Notes: generated by a model from the sequence alone, not told the origin. DNA of 64,000 bases from an uncultured Eubacterium sp. (GCA_937900695.1 CALCFD010000051.1:83781-147780), one strand, 5' to 3'; positions 43,441 through 53,425 are shown, counted from the stretch's first letter. Program-made: numbers and translations.

Positions 43441-45072
43441 TTATGATGAGCTTTCTCGATTTGCTATCGTTTTATCAGATTTTTCATTATCTTCTTTTTC
43501 CGGCCTGCCGGCTTTATTTGTATCTATTGAACTTGTCTACTTATTCTAAGAATTAATATTAGTAGACTAATTATTATTACCCAAATCTTTTCCGCTTCTA
43601 GTATTGGAACTCATAGGTGGAATCATAATGTCTGCTAAATTTAATACTTCATTTTCAAATGTTAAAGTAGCTAGAATACTAGATTGAGAATGCCCAAGAG
43701 CAATCTATGGCAACATTTTTGAATAACCAAGCTATGCGTGTTCTTTATATAACTTAGCTAATTCCTTATAATTAAACTAAGTAGTTTCTAACATTCCAGC
43801 TCTAAATTCATAATGGTTCTTTCTATTAAATCTTTCGATTACTCGATTTAATAATCCTTCAAATAAGAGCGGAATATCTCTAACGCTAGCCTCGTCCGCA
43901 AGTATGGAATTAGTTACTGCAATATTACCATCAGCATTAAAAAGATTATGAGTTACACCAGAGTTATTATAAACAGTACGTTCAACTTTCTCTAAGTCGT
44001 CTCTTGTTGTATTAGAGTTATTATCTTTAGTATCAATCTTCTCAATGTCTGCAAAAGTAGTTAATACATCTACACCTATAGCTCTCTTAAGCATAGCTAC
44101 CGCATTATTATGAATATCTCTCGCTTCATCTACATCGAAAATTAAATCACCATTCTTATCCAATGGCAGCTTCTAAATAATAATTTTTAATAGCTATTGC
44201 ATGGTTTTTTGTCTATCTAATTCTTGAGCCTAATCTAAGTCTATAATAGAAGGAATAACTCCAACAAGAGAAGGATATTCACTATCATTTAAGCTAAATT
44301 TAACAGAAATACTAGGGTCAAGCGGATACCATACGGTAACATCTCCAGGATAGTCCCCTTTTAATTTCCCCTACTTATATAAAACATAAGCCTTCTACAC
44401 ATCTTTAGGAAAAGTCTTTAATATCTAGATTTTATACTAAGGATTAGGGAAATAAGCGTCAAAAAATTGAAGATTTAATTCAACAATAGGATTAGGTCCC
44501 TAGAAGTATCTATTGCGGCAATAGGTAGCTGGTAATTTCTATATAGCAAATCTATCACCAAAATCTACAATAATTCCATAATAAGCTCCCTCCTTAATAA
44601 TATCTAGCGCGATATTGCCGAACATTCTTTTAACGCCAGATTTATCAAGATATAATAAGACTTTAGAAAAATCTTTAAGTAGCTTATCTTTATCTTTGCT
44701 AGAATCCACCATATATGGAGTTACATACCAATCAAATCTATATAAAAAAGCTAAATATTTACATAAACGATAATAAATTCCACTACTTTCATAGAAATAG
44801 TCAGAAATTTCTCTTAATGTTTTATAATCATGCTTATATATTGCATTAAGAACAAACTTTTTATCTCCATAATTTCTATTTATTTTCTTATATACACCGA
44901 GATTAACGAGCGTATCATCCACTGTGCGCAATCCAATTCTCATTTTTGAATAGTCAACAGTATCATAGTCCAATATGTCTTCTTCATTATCATCTTTCTA
45001 ATAGCGCGTAACTCCCTGGCTTAAAAGATTAAAACCTTTAGCTTTAATATCTTCTTGTCTACGTTTTAGCAA
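43441..45072 (-). CDS. Portal protein
   Basis: A 543-residue protein with many TAG codons; TTG start 8 bases after AGGAGG (MLKRRQEDIKAKGF). Typical portal features: N-terminal 'YKKINRNYGDKKFVLNAIYKHDYKTLREISDYFYESSGIYYRLCKYLAFLYRFDWYVTPY', a central 'SVKFSLNDSEYPSLVGVIPSI', and a C-terminal region 'TVYNNSGVTHNLFNADGNIAVTNSILADEASVRDIPLLFEGLLNRVIERF' like dodecameric portals of Clostridia phages. It lies directly before the protease/scaffold. The hydrophilic tail (~480-543) is Asn/Ser-rich. Confidence 0.82.
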
Positions 45073-45088
45073 AATATCACCTCCTTAA

Positions 45089-45445
45089 TTAATAACCTGC
45101 CTTACTCATTAAGTAATCATAAGAGACGATATTTTCCTCGGTATAAGGAACCTCTATAAGGGTAATACCTTTTAAAGCACAAAATCTACGCTTTTGGTTA
45201 TCATTATATTTTTGCTAATATAATCCTCTATTACCACCAAATTTACTTACTGCCTAATAATGCTATTTTCCTTGATATTCAATCAAAAAATCAAGATTTC
45301 CATCATCATCAAATACAGCAAAGTCAAAACGAAGAGGTCTACCGCTTGGAGCCTTTAATCCAGGAAACTCATACTCTTCTTTAAAATTCAGGCCATTTTG
45401 TTCTAATATCTCATGAATTTTTATTTCTCCACGACTAGCCTTCAT
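45089..45445 (-). CDS. PDDEXK/VSR-like endonuclease between terminase and portal
   Basis: A 118-residue protein, MKASRGEIKIHEILEQNGLNFKEEYEFPG. The core 'RPLRFDFAVFDDDGNLDFLIEYQGK-Q-HYQ' has the D...(E)xQ/K arrangement of the PDDEXK nuclease fold, and 'NDNQKRRFCALKGITLIEVPY' is the VSR/EDxHD-like closing segment. One TAG lies inside the active-site motif (EYQGK-TAG-HYQ) and Gln fits relatives (GKQHF/GRQHY). The ribosome site is weak. Free-standing homing nucleases of this type often sit between terminase and portal genes; a role in packaging is the alternative. Confidence 0.7.
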
Positions 45446-45447
45446 AC

Positions 45448-47193
45448 TTACACCCCACTCATAAACATAAAATCAGAGAATCGTCTACTTCTACGTCTAC
45501 GCTTACTATCTTCTTCTTGTTTAATATAATATAATCCATACTCAAGCGCAGAGAATTTATCTTTTGGGACAGATTTATTTGCCTATTTTAAAATAATATT
45601 TACGCCCTCATTTTCTTCACGCAAGTTAAGCATTTCTTCTCTTAATATAGAAGTTAAAGTAAATGGTTTTAAGTATTCTGCCCTTTCTTCGGGTTTCATT
45701 GCCTAGCCTTTTTTAGTTCCTAATAATTTATTTCTAGCAACTTTTTCATCAATTAAAAATCTTAATTTGCCCGCTCTTAACTAAGTCTATACATTACTAT
45801 GAGCTTCCGTATTTATAGGAGCATTAGCCTTAATTTCATAAATTGCATCAAACTCTGTTGAATCAGTTCTAAATCTTTTATATTCTCCATCTTCATCATT
45901 CATTACTCCAAAATCAGGAAAAATCTCTCCAGTATCTACAACTATCTATGGTTTTACCATATAGTCCATCAAACCGGCTCCAAGGCCATTGCCGTCAATA
46001 ACAATGGTTTTCGCTTTATAATTATAAAATAATCTTTTGAGTTTAATGGCCTAATCTTCAAAGTGCTCATCGTCCATTGTGTAGATGTTAACCAGTGATT
46101 TAATCGCTGGCCCCTAAGACTATGGTGTTACCTTAAATACGCAAACAACAGACTGGCATTTCTTTCTACCTACATCAACAGAAAGAATATAATAGGCTTG
46201 ATTTGAAGATCTTCCAGAGGCCTCATATTCAGGCTGTAGTAGTTTTCGACTTCTATCAAAAGCCTCTCCATTAAAGAACGCATCTTCTACGGTTCCACTC
46301 CATTTTGACTCGTACTCTCTATCAAAAGAAGCTTCATTAAATGTTCCATCTTGCTTTAATTCCTATACAAAGTTGCGGGATTGTAAGCCTACTAGCACTG
46401 GTATTCTCCATGTACCGCCCATAACAATACTCTTTTCTGGTTCTAATATCATGCGAACTAAAAGAGTAATCAATTTATTATAAGGGAAAGTATTTTTCCA
46501 TCCTGCGGTCGTTACATAAATCTAAGATTTATTAAGAGTTTCCTCTTCATGCACAGATCCGTCTAGACAACGTCTATCAACGTTCATTAAAGGAATTAAA
46601 ACTTCGTTTAAAATATCTCCATCGACGCCAACACATTCTTCTATTAGTCCTCCATGCCTACGCTTACCACGAGAAGATTCTCTCGCAGCTACGTTATCAA
46701 AATAAGAACCATTTTTAAATATGTATTTACAGTAGTCTTTTCCCTCTTGTGTTTTTCCTCTTCGCCAATCAATTTCTCTCTAAAGTGCAGGAATTGCATT
46801 ACAAATTTCTTGAACTTTTTCTTTTGCGATACCAGCAGCCTGCTCTTTTCCTCCAGAAGTAATAAATAGTTTACATCCAGGATATAATATACATCTGCAC
46901 ATAAGCACCATCACAGATAAAAATGATTTAGAATAAGCACGAGGGAATACCATGTATACATATTTATAGCGCATAGCAGCCCGCAAGAAAACTCTTTGAT
47001 AAAAATAAAAATTGATTTCTTTTTTCCTTGTTTCATCTCCGCCAGTCTACAAAAAATCAATAAACATATCTGGATATTCTCTCCAAAATGCTATATACTA
47101 TCTTGCTGCTGGTATGATAGCTCGAACTCTTTCTTCAGAAAGACCGATTTTTTTATTATTATTTGAAAGGTTTAATAAATCTACTAATGCCAT
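45448..47193 (-). CDS. terL: Terminase large subunit
   Basis: A 581-residue protein, MALVDLLNLSNNNKKIGL. ATPase: variant P-loop 'PRAYSKS' at 84-90, Walker-B-like 'GGLIEECVGVDGD' at about 170-182 and coupling motif 'VTTAGWKN'. Nuclease domain begins at 'YILSVDVGRKK' (catalytic Asp) with 'IVIDGNGLGAGLMDYM' and C-terminal basic tail (KRRRRRSRRFSDF). It packages DNA at the portal. Frame is continuous only with TAG as Gln. AGGGGG-type site before ATG. Confidence 0.9.
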
Positions 47194-47196
47194 TAA

Positions 47197-48369
47197 TTAA
47201 ACCCCCTTCAATATATCATTTAACATCTCTTCATCTTTATCTCTATCAGATTCTTTCATGTCTTCATACTCTTGATAATCTTCTTCTGTTAACTCTGGAT
47301 GCTCATAGTTAAATAAATCTTCATCTTCATCACTATCTTCTACATCAATATTCGCTTCACGTTCTTTATCTTTAACAATCTCTCTAAGAGAAGCTTCAAT
47401 CATATTACCTAAATTCATTTCCTCTGTAACCAAAGTATGAGTGTATTGCTATAAATCCTAAAGAGTTCTATCCACTTTATCTTGTGGGCCATCAGTATAA
47501 TATCTAGGTATAAAGCCCTCTCGCTCACAAAGCGCAACTAATTCACCAATAGAATCAACAAATTCTCCAGACTCACCTTTATTCTGCGCAGCAGTAAATT
47601 TACCTGACTTCATTAGCGAATCATATGCTTTCTGCATCTTCTAGAAACCATCAATATCTCCAGCATCAATAAGCTAATTAGCTTTTAAACTAGCTTTACA
47701 AACCATAATAAGGGTATCTTTATGTCCAGCTCCTTGAATATCATATGAACTCATCATATCATTATAGAGCTATTCCATGCGAACTCGTTCTTCCCAGCTA
47801 TATCCTCGACCCCATTTTAATCGAAGCATTAACTTATCTTCTTCAGTTAATTGGTCGCTAAATTCATCTTCTTCGTTTTCTGGATCATAATATTCTGGAG
47901 AACCAACTGGAGCTTGTATTTCCTGCAACTCTTTTGGTTTAGGCGGTGTTCTATCAATAGAAAGCTGCTCCTAAATTTCATCATCCGTAAATCCTTGAGC
48001 TTTCATATTAGAAATTTTCCTCTAAGTAGATTCCTTTTCTAAGGCTTCTGTATCTGCCCAAGTGTATTTATTCCATTGTTTTAACTTCATCTTAGAGAGA
48101 TAGCGACCAATAATAGTTAAACCAGTAACTTTCTTTGGGTCTTTACCATATTTCTCTAAGATACCATCCCACTCTTCTTTAATATATGGGACATCAATCT
48201 CCTATAAAATCCATTTATATGTCTCAGGATCCCAGTTGTCTACGTGCATAGTAAGACATTTTTTACAAATATCCATCTTTCCATCAGGAGGATATTTTTC
48301 TATATTTTTTGACGTATAGAACTACGTATCATCCATAGTCTTACCGCATTTTTTGCAATAATGACTCAT
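47197..48369 (-). CDS. Zinc-ribbon protein next to terminase (possible small terminase)
   Basis: A 390-residue protein starting MSHYCKKCGKTMDDTQFYTSKNIEKYPPDGKMDICKKC: two CxxC pairs form an N-terminal zinc ribbon. Next follows a helical body with KKVTGLTIIGRYLSKM and a Glu/Asp-rich C-terminal third. A DNA-recognition ribbon directly upstream of the large terminase suggests a small-terminase or packaging-associated role, but the family is not proven. GAGG precedes the ATG. Several TAGs in frame; overlaps nothing. Confidence 0.55.
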
Positions 48370-48375
48370 CTATAA

Positions 48376-49422
48376 TCAACCTCTTTTCTTGTTACGACAG
48401 CGCTTACAGATAGAATATAATCCATCTTTGCTTGTCTTATTCTTTGAAAAAAATTGATTATGAGCTGGCTTTAATTGCCCACACTTAGAACATTTTTTCA
48501 TAGGGTAGCCTTTCTACTTATACTACCAACGTAAAAAATCTTCTTTAGCTTCCTCAGCAATTAATTTAGGAATTTTATTTCTCCATAAGCTAGAAATATA
48601 TTCTACGCTATAGGTCTTGCCAAATTCTTCTTTTAAGATCTCTTGTATTTCATTATTCTACTTCTTATCAATCTTTAATTCTACAATTCGTAAATAGATT
48701 GGAAAGTCTTCGAGAGCTTTATCGCATATGTCTTCAAACGACTAAATGAGATACCAAGTGTCTCCTTCGAACTAGTCATAACTATCCTCTTTTAATTTTG
48801 AATAATTGCACAAGATAGCAGAAATAACGACGGGATCCATCAAAGATATTCCACTAACTATAACTTCCTATCCATCAAGGTAACTATTATCATCAAGAGG
48901 GATATAAGTTTTAGTAGATCTAGTAAGTTTACACGGAATCATTGGCTTCTAGTATGCTTGCTTTATAATATACTAGTCTTTCCGCATTTCTATTAAAGCC
49001 TTTTTCATCATATAGGCTTGTTTTGTCCCGGCAGCGCGCTTTAAAGCGCCTTCCCAGGCATCAATGGCCTCTCTTAATTGTCTCAATGCTGGAATTGTTT
49101 CTAAATCTTTTTTCGTAATAGAAATCTTAGGCTAAAATATAGTATTCTTATTTTCTGATATTAAACCATAAATGCCGTCCTCGCCATTTTCCATCTATGA
49201 AGCAAGCCCTTCAAAAGAACATTCACGTTTATTAACCGTAGCCATTCTATTATCAGTTAATATTTTCTTTTCTTTCTTCTCTTGCTTCTCCATACATAGA
49301 ACCAAATAATCTGCTAATACTTCTAAATAACTTGGACTAAGGTCCGGATTTTCTGCGATTATTTTTTCGACGAGCGCCTTGCGCTCTTCGGGAGACTCAA
49401 TAGTATAATCTAATTTTATCAC
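48376..49422 (-). CDS. Zinc-binding packaging-region protein
   Basis: A 348-residue protein with many TAGs. GTG at 49422 is chosen: AAGGAG lies 8 bases upstream and the in-frame ATG at 49446 overlaps the predicted -10 box (49447-49452), so would lie at or before the transcript start. N-terminus MIKLDYTIESPEERKALVEKI; the C-terminal ~40 residues are a zinc ribbon (MKKCSKCGQLKPAHNQFFSKNK...YSICKRCRNKK) closely resembling the N-terminal ribbon of the next gene. First gene of the leftward late operon; DNA-binding packaging function is inferred. Confidence 0.6.
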
Positions 49423-49446
49423 ACTGTCATCTCCTTTTATACTCAT

Positions 49447-49511
49447 ATAATAACAAAAAAAAACTAGATTGTCAAATCTTATTTGACCAAATTACTTATA
49501 AATAGTATAAT
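49447..49511. promoter_or_regulatory. Divergent promoter pair separating late and metabolic operons
   Basis: Leftward: TTGACA (minus strand, 49470-49475), 17-bp spacer, TATTAT (49447-49452). Rightward: TTGACC (49483-49488), 17-bp spacer, TATAAT (49506-49511). The two -35 boxes are 7 bp apart, so one bound regulator could control both units. Confidence 0.8.
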
Positions 49512-49536
49512 ATAAATAGAAAATAATAGGAGGAAT

Positions 49537-49887
49537 ATGGAAATTATGTTCTTCGATGAACCTTACTTGCATCTCCCAAAAGATGCCTAGTATTATTTTA
49601 ATATTTTGATTGTATGCATCGCTGTATCTCCAGAATACGCATAGGAGATATTTTAGTAGAATATCATTGATATGTGGGATATATAGAATGTAAATGATGG
49701 TAGACCATTTGCAATACATATTTATACTACTCACCATATAAATAAAGATTTTGAATATGAATTATAGTGTCTGCCTCATTAGGTATTGGAAGTAGACCCT
49801 AAACTTGGAGTTTCTTTCTATGAAATGATAGACTATGATACTGATGATCCATGGAGGTTAGATCCTAGTGTAGATGAAATAGATTAA
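49537..49887 (+). CDS. Short acidic protein, heavily amber-recoded
   Basis: A 116-residue protein with seven TAG codons including a TAG-TAG pair, ATG 4 bases after AGGAGGA-type site. MEIMFFDEPYLHLPKDAQYYFNIL... ends PWRLDPSVDEID. No family recognised; hydrophobic N-terminal part and acidic end. First gene after the rightward promoter and overlaps folD. Invisible under the standard code. Confidence 0.65.
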
Positions 49888-50659
49888 CATAAAAGAATAT
49901 TTTAAACAAGAGGTAGAGAAATTGCGGGCGGATAGGTCTATAGTTCCTTCTCTCATGATTATCGACGCAACGACCTAGGATTCCGCAAATCAAATCTACA
50001 TTCGCAATAAAATAAAAGATTTCAATGCTCTTGATTGGAAGGCAGAAGTCTTTAGAGCAAACAGCTCAGTAGAATTAAGATTATTCTTAGAATAGGCGAA
50101 AAACTGGGACGCAGTAATAGTTTAGATGCCTGTTTTAAAAGGGATTAATTTTAATTATAGTCAAATCCCAGTATCTAAAGATGCAGATGGTTTAAATCCA
50201 ATGAGCAATATTACGCCTGCAACTGTAAGAGGAATTATAGATTATTTAGGCGACTGTGGATTTGATTATAGTGGTAAATCCGCTTTAATCTTAGGAAGAA
50301 GTGATATTGTAGGAAAACCTATGGCTAAAGCGCTACTCGATAAAGATATGACAATCTCTATGTGTCATAGTAAAACCGACATAAATACTAAACTCTATTT
50401 AGCCAGACAGGCTGATTTAGTTATATCTGCTGTTGGTAATTTCACTCTTACTAGAGAGGCTTGTCCTCATGCTATTGTTATAGATGTCGGTATTCGTAGA
50501 AACAAAGCTGGAACAATTCTTGGTGACTTTATAGAGATTGATGAAATTGCAGAAAGAAATAATGTATGGTCTACCCCTGTCCCAGGTGGAGTAGGTTTAT
50601 TAACTAGATTGGGGTTGATGAAAAATTGTTTATAGTTAGCGAAACAGGCGCAAAGATAA
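49874..50659 (+). CDS. folD: Methylene-THF dehydrogenase/cyclohydrolase
   Basis: A 261-residue protein; start ATG-AAA-TAG (MKQINIKEYFKQEVEKL) overlapping the upstream gene by 14 bases. It contains the FolD signatures: SANQIYIRNKIKDF with the catalytic Lys, DADGLNPMSN, NADP-binding loop 'ALILGRSDIVGKPMAKALL', 'SMCHSKT' and 'VPGGVGLLTRLGLMKNCL'. The family's C-terminus is preserved only if the TAG at 50633 is Gln (NCLQLAKQAQR). It interconverts methylene- and formyl-THF, supporting thymidylate and purine supply for phage DNA. Length is slightly below the usual 280-300. Confidence 0.9.
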
Positions 50660-51009
50660 TGAAATTTTCAGAGGATTTTGACAAGTATGCAAGAGACGTC
50701 TTGCATATTAATAATCCTTTTAAAGATTGGTTTAAAAGACTAGAGAAAACATTTTTTGAAACTGAAAATGGAACTATTATTGCAGATACAAAAGAATTAG
50801 AGAAAATAGACAAAGAAACAAGAGTAAGTAGAGAAGAATGGATAAAACTACGAGATAGATATGTAGCAGAGAGAATATTGCGGGAGCTTGGGTATGAAGT
50901 TCTATCAACCTCGTCTTATTTCAAATATTATCCTGATGCGATTCCTTGTGAAGGCTCGTCTGGCCAATGCACTATAGAATGTAGAATGAGAGGATGTAAA
51001 TATGAGTAA
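50659..51009 (+). CDS. Hypothetical protein with Cys-rich C-terminus
   Basis: A 116-residue protein, MKFSEDFDKYARDVLHINNPF, start overlapping the FolD stop (TAATG). Charged and helical; the C-terminus PCEGSSGQCTIECRMRGCKYE has four Cys that may bind metal. No TAG codon. Family not recognised; co-translated with folD. Confidence 0.6.
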   Translation: MKFSEDFDKYARDVLHINNPFKDWFKRLEKTFFETENGTIIADTKELEKIDKETRVSREEWIKLRDRYVAERILRELGYEVLSTSSYFKYYPDAIPCEGSSGQCTIECRMRGCKYE

Positions 51010-51061
51010 GATGTGCTCTTATATTAGTCTACACACTTTATTTAAAGATTGGGATAATTAA
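51002..51061 (+). CDS. Possible 19-residue peptide
   Basis: ATG overlapping the upstream stop (ATGAG) opens a 19-codon frame, MSKMCSYISLHTLFKDWDN, ending at TAA. Overlap suggests reinitiation, but there is no ribosome site and coding cannot be shown. Confidence 0.2.
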   Translation: MSKMCSYISLHTLFKDWDN

Positions 51062-51105
51062 ATTATTCACTTCTGCCCAACCGCATAAGAAAGAAAGGAG
51101 ACAAC

Positions 51106-51876
51106 ATGAAAAGAGAAGAGCTCAAACAGCACGCACAAGCGCATTATGCGGATATTAAAGTGCGCCTAAAAGAAGAGACAAATCGCGCAATTATTAATTC
51201 TGAAATCTTTGGCCCAAATCTTCCTTTTTCGCAAAAGGAAGAAAAGACCTATCATAATACTTTTTACCTCAAAGATCAAGATAGTGTATCCTGCCTATTT
51301 AGCCTAACCGATCGGAGCAAGGCCGCAGTTCTAAATTACGCAAGTTATAAACATCCAGGCGGGGATTTCCTTGGAGGTAGTTCTGCGCAAGAAGAGGCTC
51401 TTTGCCATGAAAGTAACCTCTATCCTATTCTTCTTGCTTTTGATGATACATATTACGCATGGAATAGACAGAGACTAAATCGAGCACTATATCTTGATAG
51501 AGCTATCTATACTCATGATGTAGTCTTTGAAAAAAACAACAATAGAAAGTTGGCAGATGTAATCACGTGTGCTTCTCCTAATTATAGAACGGCGCATACC
51601 TACCAGCAAGTTCCTCTTGCTCTAAACAATAGGGTAATGGAAGAAAGAATTAATTTCATGTATCGGATTGCAGAGGCTAGGGGAGTGGAAAATTTAATTG
51701 CGGGAGCCTGGGGTTGTGGTGTTTTTATGCAAGATCCGAAAACGGTCGCAACCTTGCTCGTACGCGCAGCCCGCAATTATAATATTCCAAATATTTATTT
51801 TGCAATTCCGGATTTTAATTCCCGCAATTTTCAATCTTTCTTGGAGGTTTTACAAAAAGAATGTTTAAATAGTTAA
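51106..51876 (+). CDS. PARG-like ADP-ribose hydrolase (TIGR02452/DUF2263 type)
   Basis: A 256-residue protein, MKREELKQHAQAHYADI. It carries the microbial PARG signature 'SYKHPGGDFLGGSSAQEEALCHESNLYP', where the catalytic Glu of QEE follows a Gly-rich loop; the third Gly of the usual GGG is Asp here. C-terminal 'LIAGAWGCGVFMQDPKTVA' is the macrodomain ribose-binding loop. These enzymes remove ADP-ribose from proteins or nucleic acids. Strong AAAGGAG. No TAG codon. In a phage it could reverse host ADP-ribosylation defence such as DarT (inference). Confidence 0.85.
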   Translation: MKREELKQHAQAHYADIKVRLKEETNRAIINSEIFGPNLPFSQKEEKTYHNTFYLKDQDSVSCLFSLTDRSKAAVLNYASYKHPGGDFLGGSSAQEEALCHESNLYPILLAFDDTYYAWNRQRLNRALYLDRAIYTHDVVFEKNNNRKLADVITCASPNYRTAHTYQQVPLALNNRVMEERINFMYRIAEARGVENLIAGAWGCGVFMQDPKTVATLLVRAARNYNIPNIYFAIPDFNSRNFQSFLEVLQKECLNS

Positions 51877-52295
51877 TTATCGCGAGGAAAGATTTAAATA
51901 TGTCTCCAGGAAAACTCGCAGCGCAAGTTTCTCATGCTTCTATTGCTTTTCTTATAGAGAAACTATATTGGGGAAGTAAAGAAATTATCAGAGAAAGAGA
52001 CGGTCTTATGTATCATATAGGAATAAGTCTCGACAGAGACTTATTCCATAATTGGGTTGCCGAATCAGAAACTAAAGTAGTATGCGGAGCTAGAAATAAA
52101 GAGCGATTGCTGCAAGCTGTTGAAATGGCAAAAGAGTTAGGAATGGAAGAGAATAAAGACTACTGGCTTATTTATGACGCTTGTAGAACAGAGCTAGAGT
52201 CTGAAAGCCTAAATGGGACTTTAACTTGTATTGGTTTTAGACCGATGGAGGCAGAAGAGATTGACAAAATTGGTAAAAATTATCATTTGTATTAA
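51861..52295 (+). CDS. Peptidyl-tRNA hydrolase 2 (PTH2)
   Basis: A 144-residue protein. The start at 51861 gives MFKQLIIARKDLNMSPGKLAAQVSHASIAF, the canonical PTH2 N-terminus with GKLAAQ-HA motif; the TAG at codon 4 is Gln. ATG 51900 would remove the first beta strand. GGAGG lies 14 bases before 51861. Overlaps the PARG-like gene by 16 bases. PTH2 recycles peptidyl-tRNA released from stalled ribosomes, an apt function where sense-codon identity is changing. Ends 'GTLTCIGFRPMEAEEIDKIG'. Confidence 0.88.
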
Positions 52296-52577
52296 TCTTC
52301 TATTGTTATTGACTGGATGCGTAGGAGAGTCTTGGCCTAGATTTATCTTATTGGACTTTTGCAAATAATCGTATTGAATTAAAAGATGGATATACTTTGA
52401 ATGAAGGTCATATGAAACGGAAGATGGATATGATATGATATTTCATTTTATAGAGGATGATACAAATGGATAAGGTTTTTGTTTGGTTTGAAAATGGAAT
52501 ATGGTATAATTAGTGGGCAACTATATCCAAGATATAAAGATAAGAATGGGGTATTATATACCTTAAAAAAGGAGTAA
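52270..52577 (+). pseudogene. Decayed lipoprotein gene
   Basis: Overlaps the PTH2 end. A TTG start opens a lipoprotein signal (MVKIIICINLLLLLTGC-VGES) followed by at least three frame changes; successive frames still read as protein: LDLSYWTFANNRIELKDGY, then ETEDGYDMIFHFIEDDTNG, then KVFVWFENGIWYNQW, then EYGIISGQLYPRYKDKNGVLYTL ending TAA before the sirtuin's ribosome site. Either a recently broken small lipoprotein or assembly indels. The intact form could have been a superinfection-exclusion lipoprotein. Confidence 0.5.
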
Positions 52578-52579
52578 AC

Positions 52580-53140
52580 ATGATAATTGCATTTACTGGA
52601 GCCGGCATTAGTAAGGAATCTGGCATAGAAACTTTTCAAGATAGGCCAGATGTTAGAGAGAAATTATATAGATCTTATGCATAGGCCCATCCAGAAGATT
52701 ACAGGAAAACAATGCGAGAATTTGTAGATGGAATAAAAGATAAGAAACCTAACGACGCACATATTGCTCTTGCTGAATATGGTATTCCAATCATTACAAT
52801 GAATGTAGATGGATTACATCAAAAGGCAGGTAGTAAAAATGTTATAACTTTACATGGGGATTTACCAACAGAGGAATAGTTAGAATATTGTGATAAACTA
52901 TATAATCTTCCAGTCCTATATGGAGATCCTGCCCCTAACTATGAGAAGGCTTATAACGCTGTGGATTCATTGCGGGAAGGGGATATATTTCTTGTTATTG
53001 GGGCGTCAGAATACACAACTATTTCTAATGCATTAAGAGTTTTAGCTAAAAGCTGTGGGGCTATAGTTGTAGAAATTCAAGATCATGCGAGTGTAAAAGT
53101 TAGAGAGTTTTTAGAAAATTATGAGAGAGATTATTATTAA
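52580..53140 (+). CDS. Minimal SIR2-family NAD-dependent protein
   Basis: A 186-residue protein with two TAG codons; AAAGGAG 6 bases before ATG. MIIAFTGAGISKESGIETF is the Rossmann NAD-binding signature; 'TMNVDGLHQKAG' replaces the usual TQN(I/V)DGLH (Q to M), and 'TLHGDL' retains the catalytic His. The zinc-binding CxxC module and most of the small domain are missing; typical sirtuins are 230-280 residues. 'LVIGASEYTTISNAL' is the second NAD-binding loop. Deacylase, ADP-ribosyl or NADase activity are all possible. Last gene of the recoded plus-strand operon, with a terminator after it. Confidence 0.82.
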
Positions 53141-53150
53141 TCTCTCTCAT
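53121..53150 (+). terminator. Rho-independent terminator after sirtuin
   Basis: 12-bp perfect stem (53121-53132 with 53139-53150) overlapping the last codons, followed by TTTCGTT. Ends the recoded metabolic operon before the early region. Confidence 0.8.
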
Positions 53151-53425
53151 TTTCGTTATTGAGAATGAAAAGTCGATTTGGTTTTTATAGTTGCGTGCCA
53201 AAGCGATTTGCGAAAAAATTTACAGTTTTTTCCTGAAACCTGCACCCCCTTTCACATACTAAAGTGCTAAAGGGTAGTTGCTCTCTTTCACACACTAAAG
53301 AGCTAAAGAAAGACAGTCCCCCGTTCAATGAATACGCGCACGCGCAAGGAACTATGCAAAATATACAATGGAACAGATCTGGTTTTGTGCAAAATGTAAA
53401 AAGCCAAAATTTTTGAAAAAAGAGG
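53151..53425 (+). promoter_or_regulatory. Non-coding region before early genes, with two 24-nt repeats
   Basis: No gene. Near-identical copies CTTTCACAyACTAAAGwGCTAAAG at 53249-53272 and 53285-53308 (36 bp apart), each with an internal CTTT/AAAG pairing. A degraded version of the early composite element is suggested by a hairpin at 53173-53206 (stem TCGATTTGG/CCAAAGCGA, one mismatch), TTGCG-containing half-sites near 53191-53213 and a TTTCCTGAAAC box at 53229-53239. Confidence 0.45.
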
